Assembly: GCA_001970955.1 (NCBI GenBank)
Contig: MPUH01000593.1
Location: 1-44,115 of the forward strand
Reading direction: 5' to 3'
Source of the DNA: Stentor coeruleus
Taxonomy: Eukaryota; Ciliophora; Heterotrichea; Heterotrichida; Stentoridae
DNA length: 44,115 nucleotides
The notes beneath the pieces are model-generated. The model was not told the DNA's origin. It searched no databases and saw nothing but the letters and a program-made list of their open reading frames with translations. Below are positions 20,483-29,055 of the stretch, piece by piece (the stretch's first letter is position 1; every line of letters starts with the position of its first letter). Made by a program: the position numbers and the translations under genes.

Positions 20483-20621
20483 ATGGCCTATCAAGGTTCA
20501 ATAACCCCAATGGGTTCAATAAGTGAAGGGGATTTAGCTCAAGACNTATTAATAAATAATGGCCTATCAAGGTTCAATAACCCCAATGGGTTCAATAAGT
20601 GAAGGGGATTTAGCTCAAGAC
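20471..20621. repeat. 75-bp duplication across a single N (assembly overlap)
   Basis: Positions 20471-20545 and 20547-20621 are identical, separated by one N at 20546. This is what results when two contigs that overlap by 75 bp are scaffolded without merging. The duplication repeats the kinase start codon (ATG at 20483 and 20559). Collapsing the copies leaves one start and an intact gene. Confidence 0.92.
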
Positions 20622-22400
20622 ATCCCTCGTGCAGATTTCCACCCAGGCTACCAACTGACCGACAGTATTTTCCGAATCCGCAACCTCGACACAGGGCAGG
20701 AAATCCACATCAACAAACAAGGTGAAGAGTTTTTTTCAGTTCTCAACGATTTATTCGCTAATGAAAAATACGCTGAAGCTGCTGAACTCATCAGCATCCA
20801 AAAAGAAAAAATGAACCAAACTTTATGGGAAGCCGCATCCAACAACGATCATGAACTTTGTAAAATCCTTATAGACAAAAAATATTATGGTGAAATCGCT
20901 GCTGACCCAAACAGTAAAGATCCAAATGGATTATCAGCTTTGCATATATCTGCAAATAAAGGTTTTATAACAGTATGTGAAATATTATTAGATTATGGGT
21001 ATATGACTGATCTAAATATAAAAGATAACTATGGGAAAACACCTTTACATTTAGCATGTATTGAAATCCAATTATCAATTGCTCAGTTGTTATCAAGATC
21101 TGGGGCTTATATTAATGCAATTGATGATTTGGGTAATACACCAATTCATTATGCTGTAGAAAAAGGAGATAATGAGTTTCTTATATGGATGATATATAGA
21201 TATCCTGATTTAACAATAAAAAACCGAGAAGGAAAAAGCCCTTTAGAAATGAATAATACAATTTGTATACAAGAAATCTTAAGGATTGGCAGAGTACCTC
21301 CACCTGTACTTGATATGACCCCACAACATGTGCAGATAATAAATACAGCAGATGAAGAAGCTGGGGAAATATTAAAAAATAACAGAGACTCAATAAGTTC
21401 AAGGTTTGAAAGTACAACTTTCAGTGAAAAAAGTCGTGACCTGCGCAAAATCACAGCCAAAGACTTTGAAGCTATCCAAATGTTGGGCAAAGGGAGTTTT
21501 GGAGAGGTTTATTTAGTAGAAATGAAAACAACAAAAGAACTTTATGCAATGAAAATCCTCATGAAAAACAAAATAATGGGCCAAAATTTAGTAAAATACG
21601 CAATGACCGAAAGAAATGTTTTAAGCTATATAAAACACCCATTCATAGTTGGGTTAAAATTCGCATTCCAAACTACAAGTAAATTATATTTAATCTTAGA
21701 TTATTGTCCAGGTGGGAATATGAGTTTACAAATTTCTAAAGAAAAGCGATTTAGTGAAACAAAAGCAAGGGTTTATTTAGCAGAAATCTTATTAGCAATA
21801 GAAGAACTTCATAAACGAGATATTATATATAGAGATCTTAAGCCTGATAATGTAGTTTTAGATGAAGATGGTCATGCTTTGCTTACAGATTTCGGGCTTT
21901 CTAAAGAAGGTATTATGGACAACCATTCAGCAAAAAGTTTTTGTGGTTCAGTAGCTTACCTAGCTCCAGAAATGCTTAAACGTCAAGGACATGGGAAATC
22001 TGTGGACTGGTATTTGTTTGGTGTAATTTTTTATGAAATGATAGTAGGATTTCCCCCTTACTTCTCAACTAATCGCGATCTAATGTTTAGCAATATACAA
22101 AAAGGGAAGCTTAAAATACCTAGTACTTTAAGTGGAGATGCTCGAAATCTTTTAAAAGAATTATTAAGTCGAGATCCACTTAAAAGACTTGGTAGCAGAA
22201 GAGATGCTCAAGAGGTTAAGGAACATCCGTTTTTTTACGGAATAAACTGGGATTCTGTTTTAAGAAAAGAACTCAGACCTCCTAAACCTCAATGTACGCT
22301 TATAATCCCTGGGTCGGTATCTCAAGAAAAAATCGGGAGTACTCATAGCCAGGTTAATCCAGAGCATCGTTTGTCAGGTTGGACTTTTATAAGTGACTAA
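20559..22400 (+). CDS. Ankyrin-repeat AGC-family protein kinase
   Basis: A 613-residue Ser/Thr kinase. Ankyrin repeats occupy about 85-240 (NGLSALHISANKGFITVCEI, then YGKTPLHLACIEIQLSIAQLL, then LGNTPIHYAVEKGD). The kinase domain is at about 303-556: GKGSFGEV loop 310-317, catalytic Lys in YAMKILMKN (Lys332), YRDLKPDN at 424-431, DFG at 444-446, activation segment SAKSFCGSVAYLAPEML and an AGC-type RLGSRRDA closing region. All catalytic residues are present. The activation loop has the PDK1-type pattern (S-F-C-G), but no clear C-terminal hydrophobic motif is seen. Ankyrin domain first, then AGC kinase, is not an animal arrangement and is likely a ciliate-type fusion. It stops only 20 bp before the MORN gene. 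The duplicated start is the assembly artefact. Confidence 0.92.
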   Translation: MAYQGSITPMGSISEGDLAQDIPRADFHPGYQLTDSIFRIRNLDTGQEIHINKQGEEFFSVLNDLFANEKYAEAAELISIQKEKMNQTLWEAASNNDHELCKILIDKKYYGEIAADPNSKDPNGLSALHISANKGFITVCEILLDYGYMTDLNIKDNYGKTPLHLACIEIQLSIAQLLSRSGAYINAIDDLGNTPIHYAVEKGDNEFLIWMIYRYPDLTIKNREGKSPLEMNNTICIQEILRIGRVPPPVLDMTPQHVQIINTADEEAGEILKNNRDSISSRFESTTFSEKSRDLRKITAKDFEAIQMLGKGSFGEVYLVEMKTTKELYAMKILMKNKIMGQNLVKYAMTERNVLSYIKHPFIVGLKFAFQTTSKLYLILDYCPGGNMSLQISKEKRFSETKARVYLAEILLAIEELHKRDIIYRDLKPDNVVLDEDGHALLTDFGLSKEGIMDNHSAKSFCGSVAYLAPEMLKRQGHGKSVDWYLFGVIFYEMIVGFPPYFSTNRDLMFSNIQKGKLKIPSTLSGDARNLLKELLSRDPLKRLGSRRDAQEVKEHPFFYGINWDSVLRKELRPPKPQCTLIIPGSVSQEKIGSTHSQVNPEHRLSGWTFISD

Positions 22401-22420
22401 TTTAATGATGTAATTTTATT

Positions 22421-23605
22421 ATGGGTAATTGTTCTTGCCTCCATGGAACACATGATGAAAAACAATTAGATACCGAAAAAAACACAGACCTGCCTGAGGT
22501 ACCATTGAGAATAACTATAGACAATTTTTCCAAGACTCCATTGGAAAATTCAGCTCCAAACAAAGTTTCTGAACTTGACTTTAACCCAACTTCGCCTGTT
22601 GTTAAATTGAATAGAGAAGATCTGGTAAAGCTTCAATCAATTATAAGAGGATATTTTGATCGAAAGAAAGTGAAGACTTTAAAAGTTGTTGACAAGCCCA
22701 CAGCATTTTCGAATGACCTCAAAAACAATATTTCTTCAATACCAAATGAAAACACTGAGCTCATAGAACAGACTCGTAAGGATTTAATTGAAATCCCAAT
22801 AGACAGTCTTCCAGATTACTCCAACCCATCAATAAAGTCAATCCAAACCAAACTTGGTGATTTCGTCTATAATAGCCCTAATTCAAATCAAATCGACCTA
22901 ATAAAACGAGGACCAATCATGATTGAAAACGGGTCTATTTATACTGGGGAATGGAATTCTAATAAAGAAAGACATGGTAAAGGGGTTAACATCTGGAAAG
23001 ATGGATCTTTATATGAAGGATATTGGGAAAAAGATAAACCAAATGGTCGAGGAAGGCTTATTCATAGTAATGGAGATGTTTATCAAGGTGAATGGATAAA
23101 TGATAAAGCTCATGGATATGGGATTTATATACATACAGATGGTGCAAAATATGAAGGTTTATGGGAAAATGATAAACAACATGGTAAAGGTTGTGAGACT
23201 TGGCTAGATGGTGCTAAATATGATGGGGATTATGTTTATGGACAAAAACATGGAATTGGGAAATTTGAATGGGCTGATGGGTCAACTTATGAAGGTGAAT
23301 TTAAAGATAATAATATACAAGGATATGGAACTTATATTTGGAGTGATGGGAGGAAATTTGTTGGAGATTGGAAGGATAATAAGATGGATGGTAAAGGACT
23401 TTTTACATGGAGTGATGGAAGAAGTTATGAAGGGGAATATGTTGATGATAAAAAACAAGGGTATGGGATTTTTATTTGGCCTGATGGGAGGAAATATGAA
23501 GGGTATTGGATGAATGGAAAACAAGAAGGTAGAGGGACTTATTTTACACCTTTGGGGTCGAAAGAAGGAGAATGGAAAGAAGGAAGGAGGGTTAAGGTAC
23601 TTTAA
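22421..23605 (+). CDS. N-myristoylated MORN-repeat protein with IQ motif (copy 1)
   Basis: A 394-residue protein starting MGNCSCLHG, a strong myristoylation plus palmitoylation signal. An IQ-like calmodulin-binding helix lies at about 66-85 (LVKLQSIIRGYFDRKKVKTL). From about 165 to the end there are about ten MORN repeats (YTGEW, YEGYW, YQGEW, YEGLW, YDGDY, YEGEF, FVGDW, YEGEY, YEGYW and a terminal EGEW, each followed by a G-x-G). MORN arrays bind lipids or act as rigid scaffolds; in ciliates and apicomplexans they mark the cortex, basal bodies and division furrow. A membrane-anchored, calmodulin-responsive cortical scaffold is the best inference. Its start is 20 bp after the kinase stop, and a paralogue follows at 24326. 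Confidence 0.92.
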   Translation: MGNCSCLHGTHDEKQLDTEKNTDLPEVPLRITIDNFSKTPLENSAPNKVSELDFNPTSPVVKLNREDLVKLQSIIRGYFDRKKVKTLKVVDKPTAFSNDLKNNISSIPNENTELIEQTRKDLIEIPIDSLPDYSNPSIKSIQTKLGDFVYNSPNSNQIDLIKRGPIMIENGSIYTGEWNSNKERHGKGVNIWKDGSLYEGYWEKDKPNGRGRLIHSNGDVYQGEWINDKAHGYGIYIHTDGAKYEGLWENDKQHGKGCETWLDGAKYDGDYVYGQKHGIGKFEWADGSTYEGEFKDNNIQGYGTYIWSDGRKFVGDWKDNKMDGKGLFTWSDGRSYEGEYVDDKKQGYGIFIWPDGRKYEGYWMNGKQEGRGTYFTPLGSKEGEWKEGRRVKVL

Positions 23606-24325
23606 TAATGATAATTAAATTTAATAAAAGGTTTGGCTTGCAGAGTGTGGTGAGAGAAGATTTTTGGGTTTTTATGAAGGGNTTAATAAAAGGTTTGGCT
23701 TGCAGAGTGTGGTGAGAGAAGATTTTTGGGTTTTTATGAAGGGGGGAGAGTGATTTAGGATGTGGGATGGTTAAAATGTTGGAGTGGATTTGTGATTGTT
23801 ATTTGATTTGGAGTTTATTTGAAGTTTTATTGATTTTTATGATAAGCATATTTGAGAATTAACTAAAATTGAAACCTAACTCATATATCCTTTAACAATT
23901 GCAACACTCTTCATCTTAAACCAATAAAATAAATCTTTATTATACTTTAGCATCCTACCATCCACAATATTTCTTCAAAAATCCTATATCCTCTCATAAA
24001 TCATTAAAAATCAATTTTCTATTTTCCAACAAAATAACACCCTAACTTATAAATCAACCAAACAGTAAAACCCAAACAACAAATCCCTAAATGTATTTCA
24101 ATCACTTCCTCTAAAAACAATTTTTATTTAAATCCTTAAAACTTTTGAAAACTTCTATATTTCCCTTAATTCAAATCCTATTCCAACCTCAATTCTTATA
24201 AGTTTATAATAAAACCCTATCTAATCACAATCAATTCTAAAAATCCTAATACATTTTATTAACGTTATTTCTATAAAAACAACATATAACACATCATAAA
24301 TATTTAACATATAATAATATTCAAT
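23606..24325. other. Intergenic with contig overlap and skew switch
   Basis: Between the two MORN genes. Until about 23860 the plus strand is G/T-rich (3' flank of copy 1). From about 23880 to 24320 it is A/C-rich and G-poor (5' flank of copy 2), a sharp example of the gene-linked skew. It contains the 61-bp assembly duplication. No coding frame is seen. Confidence 0.5.
23621..23743. repeat. 61-bp duplication across a single N (assembly overlap)
   Basis: Positions 23621-23681 and 23683-23743 are identical with N at 23682. A short direct repeat TTTAATAA (23601-23608 and 23620-23627) lies at the left edge of the first copy, so the contig break falls at a local repeat. Confidence 0.9.
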
Positions 24326-25378
24326 ATGGGATGCAAATGCGCTTGTTTAAAATCTTACAACTCCGAAGAACAGCAAATTAGTACGGAAAGAGATGACTTA
24401 AGATTGAAAATGCATTCAGAGCAGGACTCAGCTTTTTATTCAATTGATGGGATTATATTTTTACAGCAGGTTATGAGGAAATATCTAACAAGTAAAGGTT
24501 TTTGTCCATCGAGAACAGACTTTATTTCAAATATGCAATTTAATTCTTTAAACTCTTCTAAAATTGAAGAGTTAAGTTCAATTCCTGCTGATTTTTCCAA
24601 TCCATTAACTTTGGCAACTGAAAGAAAGCTTGGTCCATATATTTACCCTCCACAAGAAGATGATGGAGTTAAAGTTACAAAAAAAAAGCCAATCAAGCTA
24701 GAAAACAATGCAATTTACGTAGGTGAGTGGAATGAGAAATGGGAGCGGCATGGTAAAGGTTATCAAATTTGGAGTGATGGTTCGAAATATGATGGTTACT
24801 GGAAATCTGACAAAGCTGCAGGAAAAGGTCGTTTGATTCATAGTGATGGCGATGTTTATGAAGGTGATTGGCTAGATGATAAAGCTAATGGTAAAGGTAC
24901 ATATACACATACAGATGGAGCATATTATGAAGGAAATTGGGTTGATGATAAACAGCATGGAGATGGTTATGAAGTATGGCCTGATGGGTCATCTTATAAA
25001 GGTGGTTATGTTAATGGACAAAAATCAGGATTTGGGGTATTCACATGGACAGACACTAGTACATATGAAGGAGATTTTCTATTTAATAACATCCACGGCC
25101 AAGGTAAATATTCTTGGAGTGATGGAAGGGTGTATATTGGAGGATGGGTTAACAATAAAATGCATGGAAAAGGAGAATTTACATGGCCTGATGGAAGAAA
25201 ATATATTGGTGAATATGTTGATGATAAAAAAGAAGGACATGGGATATTTGAATGGCCTGATAAAAAAAGGTATGAAGGGCAATGGAAAGATGGGAAACAA
25301 CATGGTAAAGGAATTCTTTTTAGTAATGGAGAAAAATCTGAAGGAGAATGGAAGGAAGGGAAAAGGATAAAATCTTAG
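24326..25378 (+). CDS. N-myristoylated MORN-repeat protein (copy 2)
   Basis: A 350-residue paralogue of the gene at 22421, in tandem and on the same strand. It begins MGCKCACLKSY, with several N-terminal cysteines after Gly2, again predicting dual lipidation. A short IQ-like segment (IIFLQQVMRKYLTSKGF) sits at about 44-60. About ten MORN repeats run from about 132 to the C-terminus (YVGEW, YDGYW, YEGDW, YEGNW, YKGGY, YEGDF, YIGGW, YIGEY, YEGQW, SEGEW), and the terminal EGEWKEGKRIKS mirrors the other copy. The unit before the array (LGPYIYPPQEDD) is also shared in shape with copy 1 (LGDFVYNSPNSN). Local duplication followed by divergence of the N-terminus is the simplest history. Confidence 0.92.
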   Translation: MGCKCACLKSYNSEEQQISTERDDLRLKMHSEQDSAFYSIDGIIFLQQVMRKYLTSKGFCPSRTDFISNMQFNSLNSSKIEELSSIPADFSNPLTLATERKLGPYIYPPQEDDGVKVTKKKPIKLENNAIYVGEWNEKWERHGKGYQIWSDGSKYDGYWKSDKAAGKGRLIHSDGDVYEGDWLDDKANGKGTYTHTDGAYYEGNWVDDKQHGDGYEVWPDGSSYKGGYVNGQKSGFGVFTWTDTSTYEGDFLFNNIHGQGKYSWSDGRVYIGGWVNNKMHGKGEFTWPDGRKYIGEYVDDKKEGHGIFEWPDKKRYEGQWKDGKQHGKGILFSNGEKSEGEWKEGKRIKS

Positions 25379-25770
25379 GTATATATGTTTTGATATTAAT
25401 TACAGGATTTTTATGATAGGTTTTTTAGGATTTGGATTATTATAGTGTGAGAGTTTTGATAATAGATAAAGGTTGACTTTTTTGGATTATTTATGAGATT
25501 TGTTAAATAGATTTTTTAAATAAGCTAGGCTAATATAAGGTTTTAGATTACACTATTAAAAATTATCAAAATAATCAATTATCATAAAAACAACACCAAA
25601 ATTAAATCACTAATATGATATAATATAAATAATTCCAAGTAAAATATCTAAATCCTATCACAATAAAAAATAAAATCACAAAATCATTTTAACCCTAAAA
25701 TATCATAATTTCCTTAACCTTTTCCAAAAAAAATCTACTAATCAACTAAAAAAATGTTCTTCTTATAGAA
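25379..25770. other. Intergenic, 5' flank of the Rab gene
   Basis: The sequence is G/T-rich just after the MORN gene, then A/C-rich and G-poor from about 25560. A five-codon upstream reading frame (ATG at 25754, stop TAG at 25766) ends 3 bp before the Rab start. No other gene is seen. Confidence 0.45.
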
Positions 25771-26528
25771 ATGAGCTTTTACAAAATACTAATCATAGGC
25801 GATGTTGCTGTAGGAAAAACCTCTTTAGTAAACCGAGTTATATACAATGTATTTGAAGAAAAATACAAAGCATATAATATTCTATAAACACACATTATTC
25901 AAATAATAAACCTCAAAGCGACAATAGGCTGTGAATTTGGCTTGAAAATGATGCTTTACGAAGGCCGTGAAATACGAATCCAGCTCTGGGATTTAGCAGG
26001 ACAANCAAAGCGACAATAGGCTGTGAATTTGGCTTGAAAATGATGCTTTACGAAGGCCGTGAAATACGAATCCAGCTCTGGGATTTAGCAGGACAAGACC
26101 ATTTAGGGGGTATTTCTCGTCTTTATTGTAGAGACTCACACGGGGTAATAATAGTCTCAGATGCAACAAAACCAGATAATATCCAAAGAGCTGTAGAATG
26201 GAAAACAATGGTAGATGATCAAACACGACTACCAGACGGAAGGGAAATCCCAACAGTTGTATGTTTAAACAAAACTGACTTAATCGAAGACACTAAAAAA
26301 CATTCTAGTAACGAATTACAATCTTTCGCCAATCAAAAAGGTTTCCTTTCAATATATTATACATCCAACAAAACAGGTGAAAATGTTAACCAAGCCCTAG
26401 ATACTTTAATAAAAGAACTTATAAGCTATAAACTTCCTGATACCTCATCTTCAGTTGAAAACAAGGTTATAAAAATCGCTAATGATATAAGCACAAGATC
26501 TTCAAATAAAAAGAAAAAATGCTGCTAA
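25771..26528 (+). CDS. Rab32-like small GTPase, interrupted by a 48-bp insert and an assembly duplication
   Basis: After collapsing the 91-bp duplication (N at 26005) and removing the 48-bp insert at 25872-25919, the gene reads as a 205-residue Rab. P-loop GDVAVGKTS is at about 9-17. Switch I is YKATIG with the Mg-binding Thr. Switch II is WDLAGQDHLGG, where Rab32/38 have WD-I-AGQE. The guanine-specificity motif is LNKTD, and the C-terminus KKKKCC is ready for double geranylgeranylation. The K-A-T-I-G region and the long WKTMVDDQTRLPDGREIPTVV segment favour Rab32/38, which serve lysosome-related organelles and possibly pigment granules. As it stands the frame is broken by TAA inside the insert, so the copy is silent unless the insert is removed at the DNA level. 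The insert contains no GT, so it is not a GT-AG intron. Confidence 0.88.
25866..25919. mobile_element. Candidate internal eliminated sequence (48 bp, CAAAGC direct repeats)
   Basis: CAAAGC occurs at 25866-25871 and again at 25914-25919. Deleting one repeat with the DNA between them (48 bp) turns the frame into EKYKATIGCEFG, precisely what Rab proteins have in switch I. The segment is A/T-rich, has an in-frame TAA and no GT dinucleotide. These are the properties of a ciliate IES: flanking repeats, precise loss of one repeat and a coding interruption. The flank is not a plain TA. An insertion polymorphism or a local mis-assembly would look the same from a single sequence. Confidence 0.6.
25914..26096. 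repeat. 91-bp duplication across a single N (assembly overlap)
   Basis: Positions 25914-26004 and 26006-26096 are identical with N at 26005. The overlap begins exactly at the right-hand CAAAGC of the 48-bp insert. That suggests the assembly graph branched there because reads with and without the insert both existed. Confidence 0.92.
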
Positions 26529-26615
26529 AAAAAACTAAAAACTAAAAGCTTAACTTTTTATATGCATTTTTTTATTAATACTCATTTTTTTAACCTAAGG
26601 TTCTAGTTTGTAATT

Positions 26616-27243
26616 CTAAATCATAAGAGCTTGAGAATCTTCTTTTAACTCAAAAAACCTGTTGAAAATAGTATAGTGGATTGCGACACCAAAAGTTGAA
26701 GCGGTAGTAAAATCTGCCATGTAAAAGCCGTAATTCGCATAAAAGTCGTTTGTAAAACCAATATTTAATGAGACAATCCAAATTATAATCGATACAGTAT
26801 ATGCTATTGGAGCTAAAATATGAGGAAACTATATATGGTTTACTTGATAGTCTAAAGATTTTATTTCTAATTCCCAACCTTTAGCTGCACTACTTAAAAC
26901 ATTGAATATTGTTATAAGTAAAGCAAATCCTGTCATGAGAATATACTATGTAAATATTTACAAGAATACCAGCTAGTCTGAATCTTGATAGAAGTTCACA
27001 ATCATCGACTAAGTCTTCATATCGATTTAGGTATTTTTCATTACACATTTCTTCAAAGTCCCCAAAACTTTGCCAGGATGAATTTTTCATGTTAATTTGG
27101 GTTAGAGAAAACTCTGAGGATTTGTAGGTAAACCATTTTGCGTTGAAACTTATTATGAAAGATAAAAGGACGAGTAAGTTAGAGATACAGTTTAGTTTCA
27201 TATGCTGGAATGGGGTAAGATGGCATGTTCTGTTTTCATCCAT
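26616..27243 (-). CDS. Four-TM membrane protein with two tiny introns, unknown
   Basis: Splicing out 26946-26961 (16 nt) and 26829-26843 (15 nt) gives an uninterrupted 198-residue protein. The two junctions read LAGIL/YILMTGFALL and SLDYQ/FPHILAPIAY. Hydrophobic segments are at about 18-33 (ISNLLVLLSFIISF), 90-110, 128-147 and 155-180. The first loop is long, cysteine-containing and probably extracellular (SSWQSFGDFEEMCNEKYLN ... DDCELLSRF). The overall plan resembles small four-helix membrane proteins of the AIG1/FAR-17a kind, but no signature is convincing. Without splicing, the frame shifts at the first intron and stops at TAG in the second. The stop is TAG at 26616-26618. Confidence 0.82.
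26829..26843 (-). other. 15-nt intron
   Basis: On the minus strand GTAAACCATATATAG. It has GT-AG ends and an in-frame TAG that vanishes on removal, and the flanking frame continues into a transmembrane helix. Confidence 0.85.
26946..26961 (-). other. 16-nt intron
   Basis: On the minus strand GTAAATATTTACATAG. It has GT-AG ends, and removing it restores the reading frame and a transmembrane helix of the gene at 26616-27243. Confidence 0.85.
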
Positions 27244-27576
27244 ATTTATTTATCAAGGTGGTAGGCAGTATAAGATTATTTTTGAAGATTTTATGATTAA
27301 AAAGTTTGGTATAGGATTTGTATGATCTATGGCTAAGTTTTTGTATTTGGGAATAATAGAAAAATCGTTGGGATTTTAGGTATTTTTTGTGTTTTAGTTG
27401 TAGATTTTTTTGATAAATTATATGATTTCTAGTAGATATTTATAGTTTTTATGATATTATAGTTTTATTTACTTATCTCACTTAAAACTACACATGCTTA
27501 TAAACTTCTGATTTAGATTTATACAATAATAATCCTTACCTAACATCAAAAAATAAAAAATCTATCAACGGTTATC
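27244..27576. other. Intergenic, no gene seen
   Basis: The sequence is G/T-rich on the plus strand, which is C/A-rich on the coding strand of the gene ending at 27243, changing to C/A-rich near COQ6. No coding frame is seen on either strand. Confidence 0.45.
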
Positions 27577-28803
27577 TTATGTTTTTTCCCATTCAAACTT
27601 CTGAGGAATAAAATCAAACCCATTCGCTGCTTTCTGAAAAGCATCTTTTACAAGAGGCATTCTTCCAATAGTTGAGTATGCAAAATTTCTCGCATAGTGT
27701 AAAGCTTTAATATCACTATATGACAATAATATACTCTCTTCAACTTCAGCTAATAAACTATTATATCCCTTAGACTTATTTCCATAAGCCTGAAGAAAAG
27801 CTAAATGCCCAGGATCTCTTCCAATTTTAGCACCTTGACAAAGAATATTAGCTAAATTAGCTACATCATAAACCCCAAGATTATATCCTTGTCCAGCCAT
27901 AGGGTGTATTGTATGAGCTGCATCACCTACTAAAGCAACTCTTGGTCCAACAAAACTATTAGCATACATAAGTGCATATGGGAAAGAAAATTTTTCAGTA
28001 CATATTTCAATAACTTTTGGTGAGATAATTTCACTTTGGTTTGGAAAAGATGCTAATGATGGTGATGATAAAGCTAAGTTTATTTGTGTAATGAAGTCGT
28101 TATCGAATGCTTTTACTAAAGTGTCTATGATATCTGGAGGGGCAGACCAAACAACACTATAATAGTTTTCCCATAATGGTAATAAAGCTAATGGACCTGT
28201 TTGCAAAAATCTTTGATAAGCCTGGTTTAGTTTACCTTCAATTTTTACTATACATACCATCCCATTATGTGGATATGGTTTACACCAGTTACCAATCCCT
28301 AGTTCATTACGCACTTTACTTTCTTTACCATCAGCTCCAACAATCAAGCTAGTTTCTAGTTTTCTCCCATCTTCTAATTCTACAAAGACTTTTCTAGTTT
28401 TTCTTGTGATTGCTTTAACTTTTACTGGGGATAAAACTTCAATCTCTAGATCTTTTAGTCTTTGCAAATTTGCTTGGACTAATTCTTTGTTTTCTACTAC
28501 CCAACCTGAAGAGTTTTCAAATTTTATTTCACCTGTTCCATAATAATCCCAGATCTGCATACTAGAAAATTTTCCTATGCGGGTTTCCGGGATAAGATCC
28601 CATGTGCCAATTGAAGACATGAAAAACTTTGATGCTGGGGTTAAAGTTACTACTCTTGGGTCAGGGATTGGATTATTTGTTGAAACTGGAGAAGGTAAGG
28701 CATCTATGACTGAGATTTTGGTAAAAAGCTTTGAATATCCGAGAGCACAAGCAAGTAAGGAACCAGTCATACCTCCACCGACTATTAGAACATCTGATAT
28801 CAT
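27577..28803 (-). CDS. COQ6: Ubiquinone biosynthesis monooxygenase COQ6
   Basis: A 408-residue FAD-dependent hydroxylase of the UbiH/COQ6 family. The dinucleotide fold is VLIVGGGMTGSLLACALG at 5-22. PDPRVVTLTPASKFFMSSIGTWD (about 48-69) matches the COQ6-specific segment after the fold. The DG motif is GADGKESKVR at 156-165. The second FAD motif is RVALVGDAAHTIHPMAGQGYN at 288-308. COQ6 works in the mitochondrial coenzyme Q complex on C5 of the ring. The published C4-deamination role in yeast is family knowledge, not visible here. There is no long presequence before the FAD fold, so the import signal is either very short or lies in an unseen upstream exon. Confidence 0.93.
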   Translation of the reverse strand: MISDVLIVGGGMTGSLLACALGYSKLFTKISVIDALPSPVSTNNPIPDPRVVTLTPASKFFMSSIGTWDLIPETRIGKFSSMQIWDYYGTGEIKFENSSGWVVENKELVQANLQRLKDLEIEVLSPVKVKAITRKTRKVFVELEDGRKLETSLIVGADGKESKVRNELGIGNWCKPYPHNGMVCIVKIEGKLNQAYQRFLQTGPLALLPLWENYYSVVWSAPPDIIDTLVKAFDNDFITQINLALSSPSLASFPNQSEIISPKVIEICTEKFSFPYALMYANSFVGPRVALVGDAAHTIHPMAGQGYNLGVYDVANLANILCQGAKIGRDPGHLAFLQAYGNKSKGYNSLLAEVEESILLSYSDIKALHYARNFAYSTIGRMPLVKDAFQKAANGFDFIPQKFEWEKT

Positions 28804-29055
28804 TTTTTATGTTCTTTTATATATTTTATTTAGAGGAATTAAAAGTTTTTTGTATAGGGTGTATAGAAAGATTATAGATGAAAGTAAAGGTGAGATTATA
28901 GACTAAAAATAATCAATAAAATCCATAAAATCATTCTGGATTTTATCTTATCTCCTACCCGTCCCAAAATATAAACCTAAACTCAGTATCAATTCAAGCA
29001 AATAATTCCTTTACAAATCATCACAAAAGTACTCAATAAATCACTATTAAAAAAA

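Noticed and set aside
20471..20621. Tandem duplication of the kinase promoter and start
   Set aside because: The two copies are identical and joined by a single N, as at three other places; contig overlap is the simplest cause.
22421..25378. Long alternative frames inside both MORN genes, including Met/Gly-rich and Pro/Ile-rich ones
   Set aside because: They are shadows of the repeated MORN codons in other frames; the MORN frame explains the whole region.
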